Shown one piece after another: positions 8,094 to 16,828 of a stretch of DNA of 22,699 nt (the first letter of the stretch is position 1; each line of letters begins with the position of its first letter). This DNA comes from JBOGJG01 sp050747825. Lineage in GTDB: Bacteria > Acidobacteriota > UBA6911 > RPQK01 > JBOGJG01. Under the pieces are notes generated by a model. The model was not told where the DNA came from and searched no databases. It worked only from the letters and a program-made list of their open reading frames with translations. The stretch covers positions 1-22,699 of the forward strand of contig JBOGJG010000052.1 in NCBI GenBank assembly GCA_050747825.1. The letters run 5' to 3'. The position numbers were made by a program, and so were the translations under genes.

Positions 8094-8382
8094 TCTCGCG
8101 GCTCAGATTCCTCATGCCGGCCCTGGCTCTGCTCGCCGCAGAAATGATGTGCCTCAGCGCGGCCCTCGGGTAAAGTGCATTTCCCAACCGAAAGTCCGCC
8201 GCGACGCCTGCAAGAACCTGTCCATTTGAAGTCGACCCGGTCGGGGGCCGACAACGCCTTTCAGAGGGGCTACCAAATTTGCGTCCACACCACCAGCCCC
8301 AAATGAGCAGATTCGGCCACACGGAGAGCGCCAGCAGGAACAGCGACCAAGCTGTCGCTGATCGATGATAAATTCGCCTGCA

Positions 8383-8553
8383 ATGAGAAAAGTTTTCGTT
8401 TTGGTCTGCGCTGTGGCCGTCCTGGCTTTTGCGCCCGCGTATCGGCAGTCAGACACCGAGTCGGCTTTGCCCGGTTTTTACCGCCACGTTGACACTATCG
8501 TCTGGGTTGTCGACGACCTGCAGCCCGTCCTTGAAGGATGGCGCTCTTTTTGA
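8383..8553 (+). pseudogene. Truncated 5' part of an exported VOC (glyoxalase-fold) gene
   Basis: From ATG 8383 the frame gives a clear signal peptide (MRKVFVLVCAVAVLAFAPAY). It is followed by PGFYRHVDTIVWVVDDLQPV and LEGWRSF before TGA at 8551-8553. The segment HVDTIVWVVDDLxxxxxGW is the first beta-alpha unit of VOC/glyoxalase-like proteins, in which a full-length protein would continue with LG and more than 100 further residues. No continuation is found in any frame before the receptor gene at 8646, so the 3' part is lost. No convincing ribosome site is seen. The 290 bases before it (8094-8382) contain nothing I can identify. The rest of the gap to 8646 holds only a weak promoter candidate and the receptor's ribosome site. 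Confidence 0.55.
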
Positions 8554-8559
8554 TTTCTA

Positions 8560-8588
8560 TTGACTCCCAAATTACTTTGGCGTAAGAC
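8560..8588 (+). promoter_or_regulatory. Possible promoter for the TonB receptor gene
   Basis: TTGACT at 8560-8565 is a good -35 hexamer. Seventeen bases later TAAGAC (8583-8588) is only a half-matching -10. The receptor ATG follows at 8646 with AGAAAGGA just upstream. The position is sensible but the -10 is weak. Confidence 0.3.
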
Positions 8589-8645
8589 TGCTCCTCAGTA
8601 CATCTCGGATCACGAAATTCTATTGCAAATAGAAAGGAATCAGAC

Positions 8646-11600
8646 ATGAGAAAACCGATGTCAGGCTGGGCCTTGTTGTCGGTGGTCGTTTTTGCGGCGG
8701 TGCTGGCGCAAGCAGTATGGGCGCAGACGACCTCCACGGAAGTTCTGGGTGTAGTCCGTGACACCACCGGAGGTGTCCTGCCGGGAGCGCAGGTAACACT
8801 TACGCGCCGGGCCACGGGAGAGACTCGAACAGCCGTTACAAATGATGAAGGTATCTATGCGTTTCCGCTGATCGAACCGGGTGTGTACCAGGTTCACTTT
8901 GAAATGCCCGGTTTTAAGACCACTACCGTCTCCGGCGTCAATGTGGCGCTGCAGCAGCGCGCCAGGGTGAATGTGACCCTCCAGATCGGGGAAGTAACCG
9001 AGGAGATCGAAGTGGTTGGGGATGCTCGCCTGTTGAACACGGAAGATGCAGCCGTGGGCCAGAACATCGAAAGCGAGCGCATTGTGGAACTGCCGGTCAA
9101 CAGTCGGAATGTGGGACACCTGGCCATTCTCACCCCGGGCGTCACCTTCGGAGGACGCATGGGCAGCCGCAGCGGCATGGGCGGACAGACTCCCCCCGGT
9201 ACAACGGTCGCCCTGGTGGCACATGGACAGCACGAAATCAACCAGACGGTGACCCTCGACGGCGTCGATGCCAAAGAACCTCGGATTCATACCATGAGCC
9301 TGATGCCTTCGCTCGATGCCATCCAGGAGTTCAAGGTGCAGACGGCCGCCTATTCAGCGGAGTACGGGTTGGGTGGCGGCGCCCACGTGCAGATCTCCAT
9401 GAAATCGGGCACCAACGATTTCCACGGCAGCATTTATGAGTTTCACCTCAACGAAGCACTGGATGCGGAGGATTATTTTCTCAATTTCGGGCTGGCTCCG
9501 GGCGAGGAACGGAAAGATAAAGACGCCTTTCGCCGCCACCAGTTCGGCGCCTTCCTGAGCGGACCCGTTATTCTGCCCGGCTATGACGGGAGCAACCGCA
9601 CCTTCTGGTCCTTTAATTACGAGGGGCGGCGGGAGTTGAACGAATCCGTCGATACGGAATGGTTTCCCAGCGATGCCATGCGCACGGGAGATTTCTCGGA
9701 GCTGCTCAATCCAGTCGATGCAGAGGGCAACCTGATTCGGGCTCCCATTCTCATCTATGACCCATTGACCGGCGAGCCTTTTCCCAACAATGTCATTCCT
9801 CAGGATCGTCTGAACCCCGGCGCGTTGAATCTGCTTCAGTTCATCCCCCGGCAATCCTTCCGCCAGGCCGATCCTCTCGACTTCACCAATCGTGAGGCAA
9901 TAGGACAGAGGATCGACCAGAATGCCTGGTTCTTCCGAATCGACCACAACATCAGCCAGGCGGATCGGGTCTTTTTCCGCATGGCCTGGGATACCCAGAA
10001 CTGGGACCGCCCCACTATCAACCCCCACTTCGGGCTGTTCTTCTTTAACAAGCCGATGAATATCGCCTCGCAGTGGATCCACACTTTCAGCCCGACTGTC
10101 TTGAACGAGTTCCGCTTCGGTGTACAGACCTCCGAGGATGATCTCCAGCATCGCCGGGTGAATGAGTCGTTCGATCAGGATGCCCTGGGAATCGGCAAGT
10201 TCCGCGTGGTCGGCGACGGCAACCGCCCATTAGAGGGGCGCGAGAACGGCATTCCGCCGCTGAGAGGCCTGGGCTTCGGCTTTGGCGACGGAGGTGAAGG
10301 CGGCGGTCTGAACGACATGATCGTTTACCAGTGGGCTGACCACCTCTCCATTATGAGAGGTAAACATCAGCTCAAAATGGGATTTGAGTACCGGCATCGG
10401 CGGATTGACCGGCAAGCGGCCAATCTGACCCGCGGCCGCGTCAACTTCAGCGGCTTGCAGAGCGGTCTCGGCTTTGCCTCTTTCATGATGGGATTCGCCA
10501 ACTCCGCCGAAACGGCCGAAGGATTTCCGTTGACCATTCCCCGTGAGAACCAGTGGAGTGTGTACTTCCTGGACAATTGGCAGATTACCAGCAAGCTGAC
10601 TGCCAACCTGGGACTCCGCTATGACTCCATCGGCGTGCCCGTGGATGAGGGCGGGTTTTGGAGAACGCTGGACTTCATCCGCACCTTCGAGACGCCGGAG
10701 GAGAACCAGATTCCGACCGTGTTTCCGGACGCGCTCGGAGAGGCCGGGGCCGTGCCGCTGTGGGAGCAGGACAATCGCTTCTTCATGCCCCGCATCGGTC
10801 TGGCTTACCGTCCCGCCGACAAGTGGGTCGTCCGAGCCGGCGCAGGATGGTACGCCAACGTGACCCTGGGCAATAACTTCACCATCCTGAACCTGATGCC
10901 GCCCTTCTCCGGCAGCCTCCAGTTCAGCTCGGTCATGGATGTGGCCCAGAGGATCCCGGTCGAGGCCGGCGGCCAGACCTTCAACATCACGACGCGGACG
11001 TTTCGTCCCGGCACCAGGCCGCTCGTCCTGGGGGACGACCTCTTCCCCGATCCCGCCACCGCCACACTTGGGCCCGAGCGACTGCTGCACGTCCAGCCGG
11101 ACCGCAAGAACAGCAGCCACTGGACCTGGACTTTTGATGTCCAGCGCCAGTTGCCGTTGGATACGGTTCTCACGGTGGGTTATGTGGGCAGCAAAACATC
11201 ACACGTCCCGAACAGTATCGGCAACTGGAATGCGGCAGATCCTTCTCCGGACACCAATTTTCAGAGCCGGCGGCCGATTCAGCAATTCCATGATCCCTTG
11301 CGGCCCGAAGTTCCCGTGCGCACGTTGGGAGCTATCCGCTTTCTGGATAGTGGCGCCAACGCCTGGTATAACGGTCTGACCTTCTCGCTTGACAAACGAT
11401 TCTCCAATGGCCTGGCTTACGGACTGGCTTACACCTACAGCCAGGCGCTGGGTGAAGGGAGCGGAGGAGGCCAGGAAGGCGCCCCCTTCCAGAATGCTCA
11501 GGACCGCCGGGGGTCCAAAGGTCCCCAGCAGCATGACCGAACCCACGTGACAGTCGTCAACTTCGTTTACGAGCTGCCGTTTATGCGCAACGCCGGCGGA

Positions 11601-12113
11601 GTCCCGGGGGCAGTGCTGGGGGGTTGGCAATTAAACGGAATCCTGGCTTTTCGCTCCGGATTTCCGTTCACCATGGGTCAGGGCGACAATCTGAATACCG
11701 GTGACGGTACCATCCGCCCCGACCGGATCGCCGACGGACGGCTGGAAAACGCCAGCCGCGAAAAGTGGTACGAGCCTCAGGCCTTCCAGAGAGTGACCTG
11801 CAACATTCCTTCTCGTCCTGACTTATGCCATTACGGCCATGCAGGCGTAGGGATCATCCGGACTCCCACGCAGCACAATCTGGACCTCTCTCTGTATAAG
11901 AACTTCCGACTCCCGGTCGGACCGGAGGAGACCAGGCTGCAGCTCAGGTTGGAAGCTTTTAACGCGCTCAACACCCCCTACTTCGGTAATCCCGTCGGCA
12001 TTGGCTTCCAGACCAACGATACTATTGTTCCGGACGCTCCCCGAATGGGTGAAATTCGTTCACTGGCCGCACCCATGCGCATCATCCAGGTGGCGGCCAA
12101 GGTGACCTGGTAA
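8646..12113 (+). CDS. Oar-like TonB-dependent outer-membrane receptor with carboxypeptidase-regulatory domain
   Basis: The product is 1155 residues. Residues 1-27 are a Sec signal ending VWAQ. Residues about 30-115 form a carboxypeptidase-regulatory-like (CarboxypepD_reg) domain: TEVLGVVRDTTGGVLPGAQV, then TNDEGIYAFPLIEPGVYQV and GEVTEEIEV. A plug region follows (IVELPVNSRNVGHLAILTPGV, then VTLDGVDAKEPR and YSAEYGLGGGAHVQISMKSG). The remaining roughly 900 residues have the alternating aromatic beta strands of a 22-strand barrel, ending in the outer-membrane signal IIQVAAKVTW. This architecture and length are typical of the very abundant Acidobacteriota Oar-type receptors, which take up oligosaccharides, glycopeptides or other large solutes with TonB energy. 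It is the only transporter in the window, so it is the natural uptake gate for the neighbouring exported enzymes. The broken SelA-like gene starts two bases after its stop. The start is supported by AGAAAGGA. Confidence 0.93.
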   Translation: MRKPMSGWALLSVVVFAAVLAQAVWAQTTSTEVLGVVRDTTGGVLPGAQVTLTRRATGETRTAVTNDEGIYAFPLIEPGVYQVHFEMPGFKTTTVSGVNVALQQRARVNVTLQIGEVTEEIEVVGDARLLNTEDAAVGQNIESERIVELPVNSRNVGHLAILTPGVTFGGRMGSRSGMGGQTPPGTTVALVAHGQHEINQTVTLDGVDAKEPRIHTMSLMPSLDAIQEFKVQTAAYSAEYGLGGGAHVQISMKSGTNDFHGSIYEFHLNEALDAEDYFLNFGLAPGEERKDKDAFRRHQFGAFLSGPVILPGYDGSNRTFWSFNYEGRRELNESVDTEWFPSDAMRTGDFSELLNPVDAEGNLIRAPILIYDPLTGEPFPNNVIPQDRLNPGALNLLQFIPRQSFRQADPLDFTNREAIGQRIDQNAWFFRIDHNISQADRVFFRMAWDTQNWDRPTINPHFGLFFFNKPMNIASQWIHTFSPTVLNEFRFGVQTSEDDLQHRRVNESFDQDALGIGKFRVVGDGNRPLEGRENGIPPLRGLGFGFGDGGEGGGLNDMIVYQWADHLSIMRGKHQLKMGFEYRHRRIDRQAANLTRGRVNFSGLQSGLGFASFMMGFANSAETAEGFPLTIPRENQWSVYFLDNWQITSKLTANLGLRYDSIGVPVDEGGFWRTLDFIRTFETPEENQIPTVFPDALGEAGAVPLWEQDNRFFMPRIGLAYRPADKWVVRAGAGWYANVTLGNNFTILNLMPPFSGSLQFSSVMDVAQRIPVEAGGQTFNITTRTFRPGTRPLVLGDDLFPDPATATLGPERLLHVQPDRKNSSHWTWTFDVQRQLPLDTVLTVGYVGSKTSHVPNSIGNWNAADPSPDTNFQSRRPIQQFHDPLRPEVPVRTLGAIRFLDSGANAWYNGLTFSLDKRFSNGLAYGLAYTYSQALGEGSGGGQEGAPFQNAQDRRGSKGPQQHDRTHVTVVNFVYELPFMRNAGGVPGAVLGGWQLNGILAFRSGFPFTMGQGDNLNTGDGTIRPDRIADGRLENASREKWYEPQAFQRVTCNIPSRPDLCHYGHAGVGIIRTPTQHNLDLSLYKNFRLPVGPEETRLQLRLEAFNALNTPYFGNPVGIGFQTNDTIVPDAPRMGEIRSLAAPMRIIQVAAKVTW

Positions 12114-12114
12114 G

Positions 12115-12627
12115 ATGAAGTTCTCGCGCAAAATCGTGGAGGTGGAGAATCGCGAACAGCTCGCGAACGCCATCAATGCCGAGACCGCCATGATGTACTT
12201 TTTGGGCGGCACCAGCCATGATTATCGGTGGGAGACTCCGATCTCATTGGAGGAATCCCTGAAGATTGCCCATGAAGCCGGATTTCCCGTGATGGTCGAC
12301 GCCGCCAATATGCTGCCTCCCTGGGAGAATATCCTCAGGCTGGCCTCCTCGGGGGTTGACCTGATCTGCATCAGCGGCGGCCAGCACATGCGTGGCCCCC
12401 AATGTTCCGGCATCCTGGCGGGCCGCAGGGATCTAATCGAGGCGGCCTGGCTGAACTCCAGCCCTCATGCCGACTCCCTGGACCGGCCGATGAAGGTGGG
12501 AAGGGAAGAGATGGTGACGGCCTGGCTCACGGTGGAGAAGTACGCCCGCTTGGACTTCGACAAGATCGACCGCGAATGCGAGCGGCAGGCGGACTACCTG
12601 ATGAGAAGCCGGCTCTCAGGCGGATGA
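12115..12627 (+). pseudogene. Fragment of a SelA-like PLP enzyme lacking both ends and the PLP lysine
   Basis: The 170-residue frame begins at ATG 12115, right after the receptor stop. It matches only the middle of the intact SelA-like proteins in this window. Its first residues (RKIVEVENREQLANAINAET) align with about residue 162 of the copy at 15278, so roughly 160 N-terminal residues are absent. The aspartate of the VDAA motif is kept (D62). The lysine that binds PLP in the SGGK-x-x-RGPQ motif is glutamine here (Q90, SGGQHMRGPQ; CAG in place of AAG). After YLMRS the frame is lost. A short piece of the true C-terminus, RMKEIFAG, reappears in another frame and ends at 12662. A catalytically inactive remnant is the simplest reading. 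A retained non-PLP binding role is less likely because about two thirds of the fold is missing. Confidence 0.75.
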
Positions 12628-12745
12628 AGGAAATCTTCGCCGGCGCTTCACCGAAGTCCTGAGCCCGGCCTGGCTTCAGTCAGGCAGCAGTTGGACCCAC
12701 CCTGGTTTGCGGCCCTAGAAATGGGTTGGAGGGAGAAAGGACGCA

Positions 12746-15211
12746 ATGTATGGAAATCGTGTGCTGGCGGTCGTAGGGCCGATTACGCTGGCCCTGCTTC
12801 TGTCATCCTCGCTGTTGTGGGCCCAGGAATACGATTTGCTTCTCAAGGGGGGACACGTTGTCGACCCTGCCCACCAGATCGATCGTCCCATGGACGTGGC
12901 GATCAGGGGAGACGAGATTGCCCGCGTGGCTCCCGAGATCGCGGCTTCCCAGGCTCGCAGGGTCCTCGATGTGGGCGGCCTCTATGTCGTGCCGGGTTTG
13001 ATTGACCTTCATGCCCATCATTATGGCTACAGCGGGGCCATTTTCCCCGACGACACGGCTTTGCCGGCCGGTACCACCACTACCGTAGACTGCGGCGGTC
13101 CGGGATGGCGCAATTTCGAAGATTTCAAGCAAAAGATCGTTGAGCGATCCACGACTCGTGTCCTGGCTTTCATCAATATCGTCGGCCACGGGATGCTGGG
13201 CTCCGATTACGAGAATAACGCAGACGATATGGACCCGGTGGCCACCGCCAACAAAATCAAGCAGTATCCCGGCCTGATCGTGGGAATCAAGAATGCCCAC
13301 TTCAGTCGGCCCGGATTCGTTTCCGTGCAACGCGCCATTGAAGCGGGACGCCTCTCCGGTACTCCCGTCATCCTCGACAACAATATCTTGAGCTGGACGG
13401 AACGAGACACTGAAACCAAGGTGCTGAAACTGATGCGGCCGGGCGATCTGCACACTCACACCTACAATGATCGGCATCTGGAACTGCTGAACCGCCAAAC
13501 GGGAGAAGTCCAGCCTTACATGAGGGAGGCCCGCCGGAGGGGAGTGCTGTTCGATCTGGGGCACGGCGGCGGCAGCTTCCTCTGGCCGGTCGCAGTCAAG
13601 GCCATGCAGAATGGCTTTCCCCCGGATACCATCAGCACCGACCTGCACGCCAGCAGCATCATGGGCTCCGAATCCGACATGCCCAACTGCATCTCCAAGC
13701 TGATGAACCTGGGCATGGCCCTGCCCGACGCCATCGAGCGATCCACGGTGAGACCGGCACAGGTCATCCGGCGTTTCCCGGAACTGGGGACGCTGGGAGA
13801 GGGGAAGGTCGCCGATATCGCGGTCCTGAGTCTAAAGAAGGGCGTCTTTACCTTCAACGATGCCTGGGGGAAAAAGCTCACCGGTACCCAAAAGCTGATC
13901 AACATGCTGACGATCCGGGCGGGAGAGATTGTTTACGATCGCAACGGGCTGGCTTTCCCGGAGTGGGAGCCTGCCGGCAATTACGCGAAGGGTCGGGCGC
14001 CGGCACCTCAGCCCCGTTCTCAGCTCACCCGCGCCTCCTCGGATGAACCGGCTGTCTGGGATATTCTGTTCAAGAACGGCCACGTCATCGACCCCTACAA
14101 CGGCCGCAACGAGCGCCTGGATATCGCCGTCACCGGCGAGAGGATCGCGCGGGTCGGGAGGAACCTGGCGCCGGCCCGGGCCCGGCTGGTAGTCGAGCTG
14201 GACGGCTATTATGTGACTCCCGGGCTGATCGACCTGAACGTCCACGTGGATGCTCCCGGCGCCTGGCTGAACTTGAATGCCGACCACAACGCGCTGCGCT
14301 TCGGCGTGACCACGGTCGTGGATTCGGGCAGCACCGGCTGGAGAAACTTTGAGGACTTCAAGGAGAAGGTCGTGGATGATTCCCGCGTCCGGGTGCTGGC
14401 CTTCCTGAACATCGCTGCTTCCGGGCTCCGGGATGAGAGCCCTCGCCTGACCGATCTCGACCCGCCGGCGACGGCCCGGACAGCCGGGAAGTACTCCGAC
14501 ATCATCGTAGGGATTCGCAGCGCCTATTCCGAGTCGCTCGGTCCCGAGGCCCTGGATCGCGCGCTGGAAGCGGCCCGTCAGGCCGATCTTCCCCTTATGG
14601 CTCACTTTTCATCTGCGGAGGAAGCACCCGCAGATGAAATCCGGCTCGAAAAGCTTCGCCCCGGCGACCTGATCACGTATCTTTATGGCCTTGAGACACC
14701 GCTCCTGACCGAGGATGGGAGAGTGCAGGCTCGAATTGCGGAAGCCCGCCGGCGGGGAGTCCTCTTCGATCTGGGACACGGATCTCGCGGATTCTGGTTC
14801 CGCATCGCCGCACCCGCCATTGAGCAGAGATTTCTTCCGGATACCATTTCCACCGCCATGGATAAGACCAGCATCCTGCTGCCGCGGACGGAGATGATGA
14901 CGACCCTTTCGAAGCTCCTGAACCTGGGAATCCCCCTGGAGGAACTGGTACGCAGGTCAACCGTCGTGCCGGCGAAAGTTATCGGCCGCACCGAGCTTGG
15001 GACTCTGAGCGAAGGCGCTGTGGCCGACATAGCCGTGATTCGGCTGCAGGAAGGCCGGCTCGGGTTTCTGGACTCGGCGCATACCCGGCTGTCCGCCACG
15101 AGAAACCTCAAGGCGGTGCTGACGGTCAGAAACGGCCGCATTGTTTGGGATACGGAGGGCTTGAGCCGTGCCGAATGGGAAAATAGCGGTCCCTACAGCA
15201 ACTACCGCTAG
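12746..15211 (+). CDS. Secreted tandem-duplicated amidohydrolase/deacetylase (EF_0837/COG3964-type), second half degenerate
   Basis: The product is 821 residues, with a Sec signal at 1-27 and AAAGGA before ATG 12746. Two homologous amidohydrolase domains (about 28-410 and 437-821) share WRNFEDFK, EARRRGVLFDLGHG and GTLxEGxVADIAV. Domain 1 keeps most metal ligands: H89-A-H91, K182 (the carboxylated lysine of GIK), H238, H273 and D299 (STDLHA). The strand-5 histidine of the family is aspartate D211. Domain 2 has N498-V-H500, R591 for the lysine, Y645 for the second histidine and A704 for the aspartate, but keeps H620 and H678. Domain 2 therefore looks catalytically dead. The family hydrolyses acyl-hydroxy or acyl-amino acids (for example Atu3266 on acetyl-R-mandelate) and is often encoded beside SelA-like enzymes. 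The gene is 66 bases upstream of one such enzyme and probably co-transcribed. A deacylase feeding the lyases is inferred. Confidence 0.85.
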   Translation: MYGNRVLAVVGPITLALLLSSSLLWAQEYDLLLKGGHVVDPAHQIDRPMDVAIRGDEIARVAPEIAASQARRVLDVGGLYVVPGLIDLHAHHYGYSGAIFPDDTALPAGTTTTVDCGGPGWRNFEDFKQKIVERSTTRVLAFINIVGHGMLGSDYENNADDMDPVATANKIKQYPGLIVGIKNAHFSRPGFVSVQRAIEAGRLSGTPVILDNNILSWTERDTETKVLKLMRPGDLHTHTYNDRHLELLNRQTGEVQPYMREARRRGVLFDLGHGGGSFLWPVAVKAMQNGFPPDTISTDLHASSIMGSESDMPNCISKLMNLGMALPDAIERSTVRPAQVIRRFPELGTLGEGKVADIAVLSLKKGVFTFNDAWGKKLTGTQKLINMLTIRAGEIVYDRNGLAFPEWEPAGNYAKGRAPAPQPRSQLTRASSDEPAVWDILFKNGHVIDPYNGRNERLDIAVTGERIARVGRNLAPARARLVVELDGYYVTPGLIDLNVHVDAPGAWLNLNADHNALRFGVTTVVDSGSTGWRNFEDFKEKVVDDSRVRVLAFLNIAASGLRDESPRLTDLDPPATARTAGKYSDIIVGIRSAYSESLGPEALDRALEAARQADLPLMAHFSSAEEAPADEIRLEKLRPGDLITYLYGLETPLLTEDGRVQARIAEARRRGVLFDLGHGSRGFWFRIAAPAIEQRFLPDTISTAMDKTSILLPRTEMMTTLSKLLNLGIPLEELVRRSTVVPAKVIGRTELGTLSEGAVADIAVIRLQEGRLGFLDSAHTRLSATRNLKAVLTVRNGRIVWDTEGLSRAEWENSGPYSNYR

Positions 15212-15277
15212 CGGGTAATTCCGGCGCCGCAGTAGAGAATTTATGAATTATCCGCGCCAGACATCTGGGAGGCAAAA

Positions 15278-16828
15278 ATGGGTTCGAAACTGAATCGCCG
15301 TGAAGTCTTCAAAATCGGAGGCATGATGACCGCAGCAGGAGTCCTGGGCTCGGCCGTCCCGTCGGCCTCTGCTTCAGTAGACAAGATTCCCGGTCCGGAT
15401 GTTTACACCCGAGTCGGCGTGCAGCCCTTTATCAATCTAACCGCCACGCTCACCATCAACGGCGGAACGCTGACTCTGCCGGAAGTGAAGGAGGCTATGG
15501 AAAATGCCTCCTATTACTCGGTCAATTTGGATGAGCTTATGCTGAAAGTGGGTGAAAGGCTGGCTCAGCTGCTGGGAGCCGAGTTCGCCATAGTGACCGC
15601 GGGGGCTGCGGCCGCCGCTACACATGCTGTAGCGGCCTGCATCGCCGGGTCCGATCCCGAGCTCATCCAGCAGCTGCCCGATCTGCGAGGCTTCAAGAGC
15701 GAGGTGATCATGCCCCGGCAGTCGCGCAACGTCTACGACCACGCTATCCGTGCCGTCGGAGTAAAGATCGTCGAAGTGGACTCCCGCCAGGAATTCTACG
15801 CCGGGCTGGGGCCGAATACAGCAATGATCGCTATCCTTGGAACCGGCGAGGCCCGCGCCAAACTTCGCCTGGAAGAGATCTCCCAGGCAGCTCGGAAATC
15901 AGGAGTGCCGGTTTTCGTGGACGCGGCCGCGGAATTGCCTCTCAATCCGAATCCTTATCTCTCCCGGGGCGCCGACCTGGTCTGCTATAGCGGGGGCAAG
16001 ATTCTCCGGGGACCTCAATGCGCAGGCCTCCTGATCGGGAGAAAAGATCTGGTTCAGGCCGCCTGGATCAACAGCTCTCCCCACCACGCGTTTGGACGGA
16101 TGATGAAGGTGGGTAAAGAGGAAATTCTTGGAATGCTGGCCGCTGTCGAAGTTTTCGCCGAGCGCGGCATTCAGGAGGATTACCGGCGATGGAATACATG
16201 GCTGCAGGAAATCAGCGATAGCGTGACCCGTGTGCCCGGTGTGAAAACGGAGATGGCCGGCCCGGGGGGAGCCAGCCCCTATCCGACCATGGAAATAAGC
16301 TGGGACTCTTCAAACGTGGAGCTTACCGCCGCTGAAGTTTACGAATTCCTGATCAACGGCCGGCCTCGCATCATGTCTCACGCCTCAGGCGATGGGAACT
16401 CTTTTCGCATACGTCCCGCCGCCATGAAGGAAGGCGAGCAGAAGATCGTCGCTCGGCGGCTTCATGAGATCTTCAGTATGGCTCCCCGTGGAAAAACCAG
16501 GCCGGCTCGGATGGCTCCGGCCGCCGATGTGACCGGACGCTGGGAAGTAGACGTGGAATTCTCGGCTGGATCTTCCCGTCACTCGCTTTTCCTCGAAGCG
16601 AGCGGAAGCGAAATTCGCGGCACCCATCTGGGCCGATACCTTCGCGGGGATCTGAAGGGATCCTTGGAGGGCAGCCGCATCCGCATGGCCAGTTCACTGC
16701 CCGTTGAAGGCACCCGGTTGAGCTACCGCTTCGACGGAATCATTGCCAACGACCGGATGTCCGGCACCCTCGATCTGGGCGAGTACGGCCACGCCGGATG
16801 GATGGCCCGGAAAACGGCTCCCGACTAA
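15278..16828 (+). CDS. Tat-exported SelA-like PLP-dependent enzyme (DgaE-type) with C-terminal beta domain, copy 1
   Basis: The product is 516 residues, with GGGAGG before ATG 15278. Residues 1-33 are a Tat signal (KLNRREVFKIGG). Residues 40-405 are a fold-type I PLP enzyme of the SelA/DgaE group. LTLPEVKEAM near 66, TAGAAAAAT near 107 and VDAAAELP with D215 (pyridine-nitrogen aspartate) come first, followed by SGGKILRGPQ with the PLP lysine K241. DgaE-type members eliminate ammonia from D-glucosaminate-6-phosphate, giving 2-keto-3-deoxy products; they do not charge selenocysteine tRNA. Residues about 416-513 are an added beta-rich domain starting VTGRWEVDVEFSAG and ending GTLDLGEYGHAGWMARK, shared with the copy at 18693. 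The gene follows the tandem amidohydrolase. Its TAA overlaps the RidA stop codon on the other strand. Substrate is unknown; an unphosphorylated amino-sugar acid is inferred from the export signal. Confidence 0.87.
   Translation: MGSKLNRREVFKIGGMMTAAGVLGSAVPSASASVDKIPGPDVYTRVGVQPFINLTATLTINGGTLTLPEVKEAMENASYYSVNLDELMLKVGERLAQLLGAEFAIVTAGAAAAATHAVAACIAGSDPELIQQLPDLRGFKSEVIMPRQSRNVYDHAIRAVGVKIVEVDSRQEFYAGLGPNTAMIAILGTGEARAKLRLEEISQAARKSGVPVFVDAAAELPLNPNPYLSRGADLVCYSGGKILRGPQCAGLLIGRKDLVQAAWINSSPHHAFGRMMKVGKEEILGMLAAVEVFAERGIQEDYRRWNTWLQEISDSVTRVPGVKTEMAGPGGASPYPTMEISWDSSNVELTAAEVYEFLINGRPRIMSHASGDGNSFRIRPAAMKEGEQKIVARRLHEIFSMAPRGKTRPARMAPAADVTGRWEVDVEFSAGSSRHSLFLEASGSEIRGTHLGRYLRGDLKGSLEGSRIRMASSLPVEGTRLSYRFDGIIANDRMSGTLDLGEYGHAGWMARKTAPD

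Noticed and set aside
8114..8173. A 19-residue signal-peptide-like frame (MPALALLAAEMMCLSAALG) after the DHDPS-like gene
   Set aside because: It is too short to tell from chance, has no ribosome site and leads nowhere.
8217..8301. A short stretch reading DNAFQRGYQICV that recalls isochorismatase-type hydrolases
   Set aside because: Only about ten residues match, no catalytic residues are present and no flanking homology was found, so it was not called a remnant.
10230..11120. A 296-residue antisense frame inside the TonB receptor
   Set aside because: It has no motif or ribosome site and lies fully within a receptor with continuous family features.
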